Positions 62,784-64,000 of a stretch of 64,000 nucleotides of DNA are shown one piece after another. The DNA lies in the NCBI GenBank assembly GCA_024449915.1, contig JAMZAV010000808.1:124001-188000 (forward strand), read 5' to 3'. Numbering within the stretch: the first letter of the stretch is position 1; each line of letters starts with the position of its first letter. Source of the DNA: Sweltsa coloradensis (Eukaryota > Arthropoda > Insecta > Plecoptera > Chloroperlidae). Made by a program: the position numbers and the translations under genes. The notes below the pieces were generated by a model. The model saw only the letters and a list, made by a program, of their open reading frames with translations, ran no database searches and had not been told where the DNA came from.

Positions 62784-63285
62784 ACCGAGTGCCACTGACA
62801 GTCATAATTATTTAGTTAAACATTCTTGATCCCGATCAAATATTCCGCAAAGTTGCTTCTTAACATTCGTATTATAAAGACTTTCGCCTTTCCAACAAGA
62901 ACATTAAAAGTTTCCTTCGATTCTAGAGAACCGTTATTAAATGGACTTTTCCTTTTGAATGAATATTAATTTCAGCTTGGGCAAACATCTTGAGGACGTT
63001 GTAATACCAGCTGATTGTATAGCGCCTTCACGCGATCTAGCGACGCGAGTTTCGACTAATTTTGTTTGCTTTTGCTCTTCTCTTCACCCTTGCGGTTGTC
63101 AAGATGTTGATACAACAGAACATTTGACTTTTTCCTTCAGTTCGTATTAGATATAGACTTTCTTTAAAGATATGTTTCGCCTCTTTAATATTCGTGCGGA
63201 AAATTGATTTGCATTCTCGTAGAAAATGTCTTTATTTCCCTCCAAGCTGTTGGGAACTTATATATTTATTTGCGAGAATCCGAAA
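62784..63285. other. Unassigned segment
   Basis: A TTAATTTCAG at 62966-62975 looks like an acceptor, but the following frame has no domain. Confidence 0.35.
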
Positions 63286-63666
63286 TTTTTATTTTTATTT
63301 ATTTATTTATTTATATTAGGGACGCGTCAACCGTTAGGTCATAATGCACCACTCTAGCCTAAGGGGGGTGGGAGGAGGGGCCCCTGCTGGTCACAACCAG
63401 CCACGGGTAAGGGCAGGAAGGGCGTTTTCTCACGTCGCGGTCGTCATCGTCTCTGTCATCGTTCGTTGTGTCATTGTCATCGTCACCGGGGGCTCGTCAA
63501 GGGAAAGGGGCAAGGTTCCCGACGACGATTGCCAGAGCTCGCATATAGTTTCGGGTAGTAAGATACTCCGCTCTTTCTAGCTGATGATTGGGGAGGTGGA
63601 CTTTTTTTCTTGAATCGCCTTTTACGATTAGCAGAGCCATGCTCTGGGCCAATTCTACCCCGGGCA
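63286..63666 (-). mobile_element. MSR retroposon, near full length
   Basis: The tail is a run of TTTA units, then GGGACGCGTCAACCG; body complete; head to CCCCGGGC. Confidence 0.85.
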
Positions 63667-63799
63667 CTAGCACACTAGCATTGTGTGAGTGCACTGATTC
63701 AAGAATAATTACTCTCATCTTGAATGAATACGTGATTTTTCGCTTTACAGTTTTCAATATTAATAAATATTTACGCAGGAAATGTTTGCGCTACTAGTA

Positions 63800-63972
63800 C
63801 AAGCCTAGGGGATGTGGGAATGCAAGACCTATGCTGGACAGTTTTAGCCACAGTAATGGGATGATTTTTAAGTTTATAGTTTTTAAGTATAAAATTTATT
63901 TGGATAAAGGGCACGTCAACCGTTACGTCATAATCAGCCACTACGAATAAGTTAGGGTATATGGGGAGGATT
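63800..63972 (-). mobile_element. Two MSR fragments at the window edge
   Basis: 63800-63866 (AGCCTAGGGGATGTGG, altered hairpin) and 63891-63972 (tail to GGTATATGGGGAGGA). Confidence 0.65.
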
Positions 63973-64000
63973 TTTTAAATTTATTTTTGTTTATGTAAAG

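Noticed and set aside
522..63580. Recurring 60-90 codon plus-strand frames beginning MHHSS, with CWSEPATGKGRKGG
   Set aside because: They are the antisense reading of MSR copies. The frame changes with the G-run length, ends differ between copies, and no constraint on coding is visible. The similarity is the repeat's, not a protein family's.
476..63972. CRISPR-like or satellite array
   Set aside because: Repeat units are several hundred bp, vary in length and are flanked by TSDs or unique DNA. This is a eukaryotic retroposon landscape, not CRISPR.

Overview
The window looks like repeat-dominated, AT-rich nuclear DNA of an invertebrate animal, possibly an arthropod. The basis is the type of non-LTR retrotransposon protein present (RNase H-bearing reverse transcriptase, CCHC gag), the (TAAA)n tails, the microsatellites and the lack of any dense gene order. 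I cannot name the taxon. Almost every apparent open frame is a by-product of a repeat. The only host-type coding candidates are a short first exon with a good splice donor near 61.74-61.79 kb (minus strand) and a THAP-like N-terminal exon near 41.3 kb (plus strand). Both are tentative.

Two repeat families, here named MSR and L, make up most of the window. MSR (mosaic short retroposon, about 370-390 bp full length) reads on the minus strand. Its 5' head begins CCCCGTCTGGGCCCGGGG. Its 3' end, seen on the plus strand as GGTTTATTTGGATTAAGG followed by GACGCGTCAACCGTTAGGTC, lies at the low-coordinate side. I count roughly 80 complete or partial MSR segments, and all I could read lie in this one orientation. 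Several have target-site duplications of 8-13 bp, and most partial copies keep the 3' end, so this is target-primed retroposition. L is a LINE present as about 35 fragments, nearly all of them 5'-truncated, also all on the minus strand. It ends in a short (GTC)n tail preceded by CTAGTTTCTCACGTCG. Its longest copy (57.81-59.81 kb) carries RT-thumb, RNase H and C-terminal sequence. L and MSR 3' ends share about 35 bp around CAACCGKTTAGGTCATA. MSR heads match the 5' end of a third element, G, at 23.88 kb. MSR is therefore a mosaic of LINE 5' and LINE 3' sequence.

Layout. 0-23 kb: alternating MSR and L copies, a plus-strand RT remnant (7.8 kb), a 0.7 kb foldback (12.2-12.9 kb) and a tandem segmental duplication (22.5-23.5 kb). 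23.7-26.9 kb: a plus-strand gag-only element G (5' UTR, broken ORF1, 3' end with (TAAA)n, no ORF2), bracketed by inverted copies of an unidentified ORF (H). 27-41 kb: more MSR and L, a 0.5-0.9 kb repeat R3, and LINE RT fragments split by MSR insertions. 41-44.5 kb: CRE/YY1 promoter-like islands around a set of about 0.3 kb U repeats, into which an MSR, an R3 and a TTAA-type MITE have inserted. 44.8-64 kb: MSR and L again, with a head-to-tail MSR array at 49.9-51.5 kb, a possible 117-bp direct repeat around an MSR (54.7-55.4 kb), three scattered copies (whole window) of a tRNA-derived SINE, and the putative minus-strand first exon at 61.7 kb.

How the parts work together (inference): an active L-type LINE would supply the reverse transcriptase, and MSR and possibly G would be parasites recognised through the shared 3' motif. 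The uniform orientation and the repeated MSR-spacer-L order are the most unusual aspects and are not explained by random insertion.
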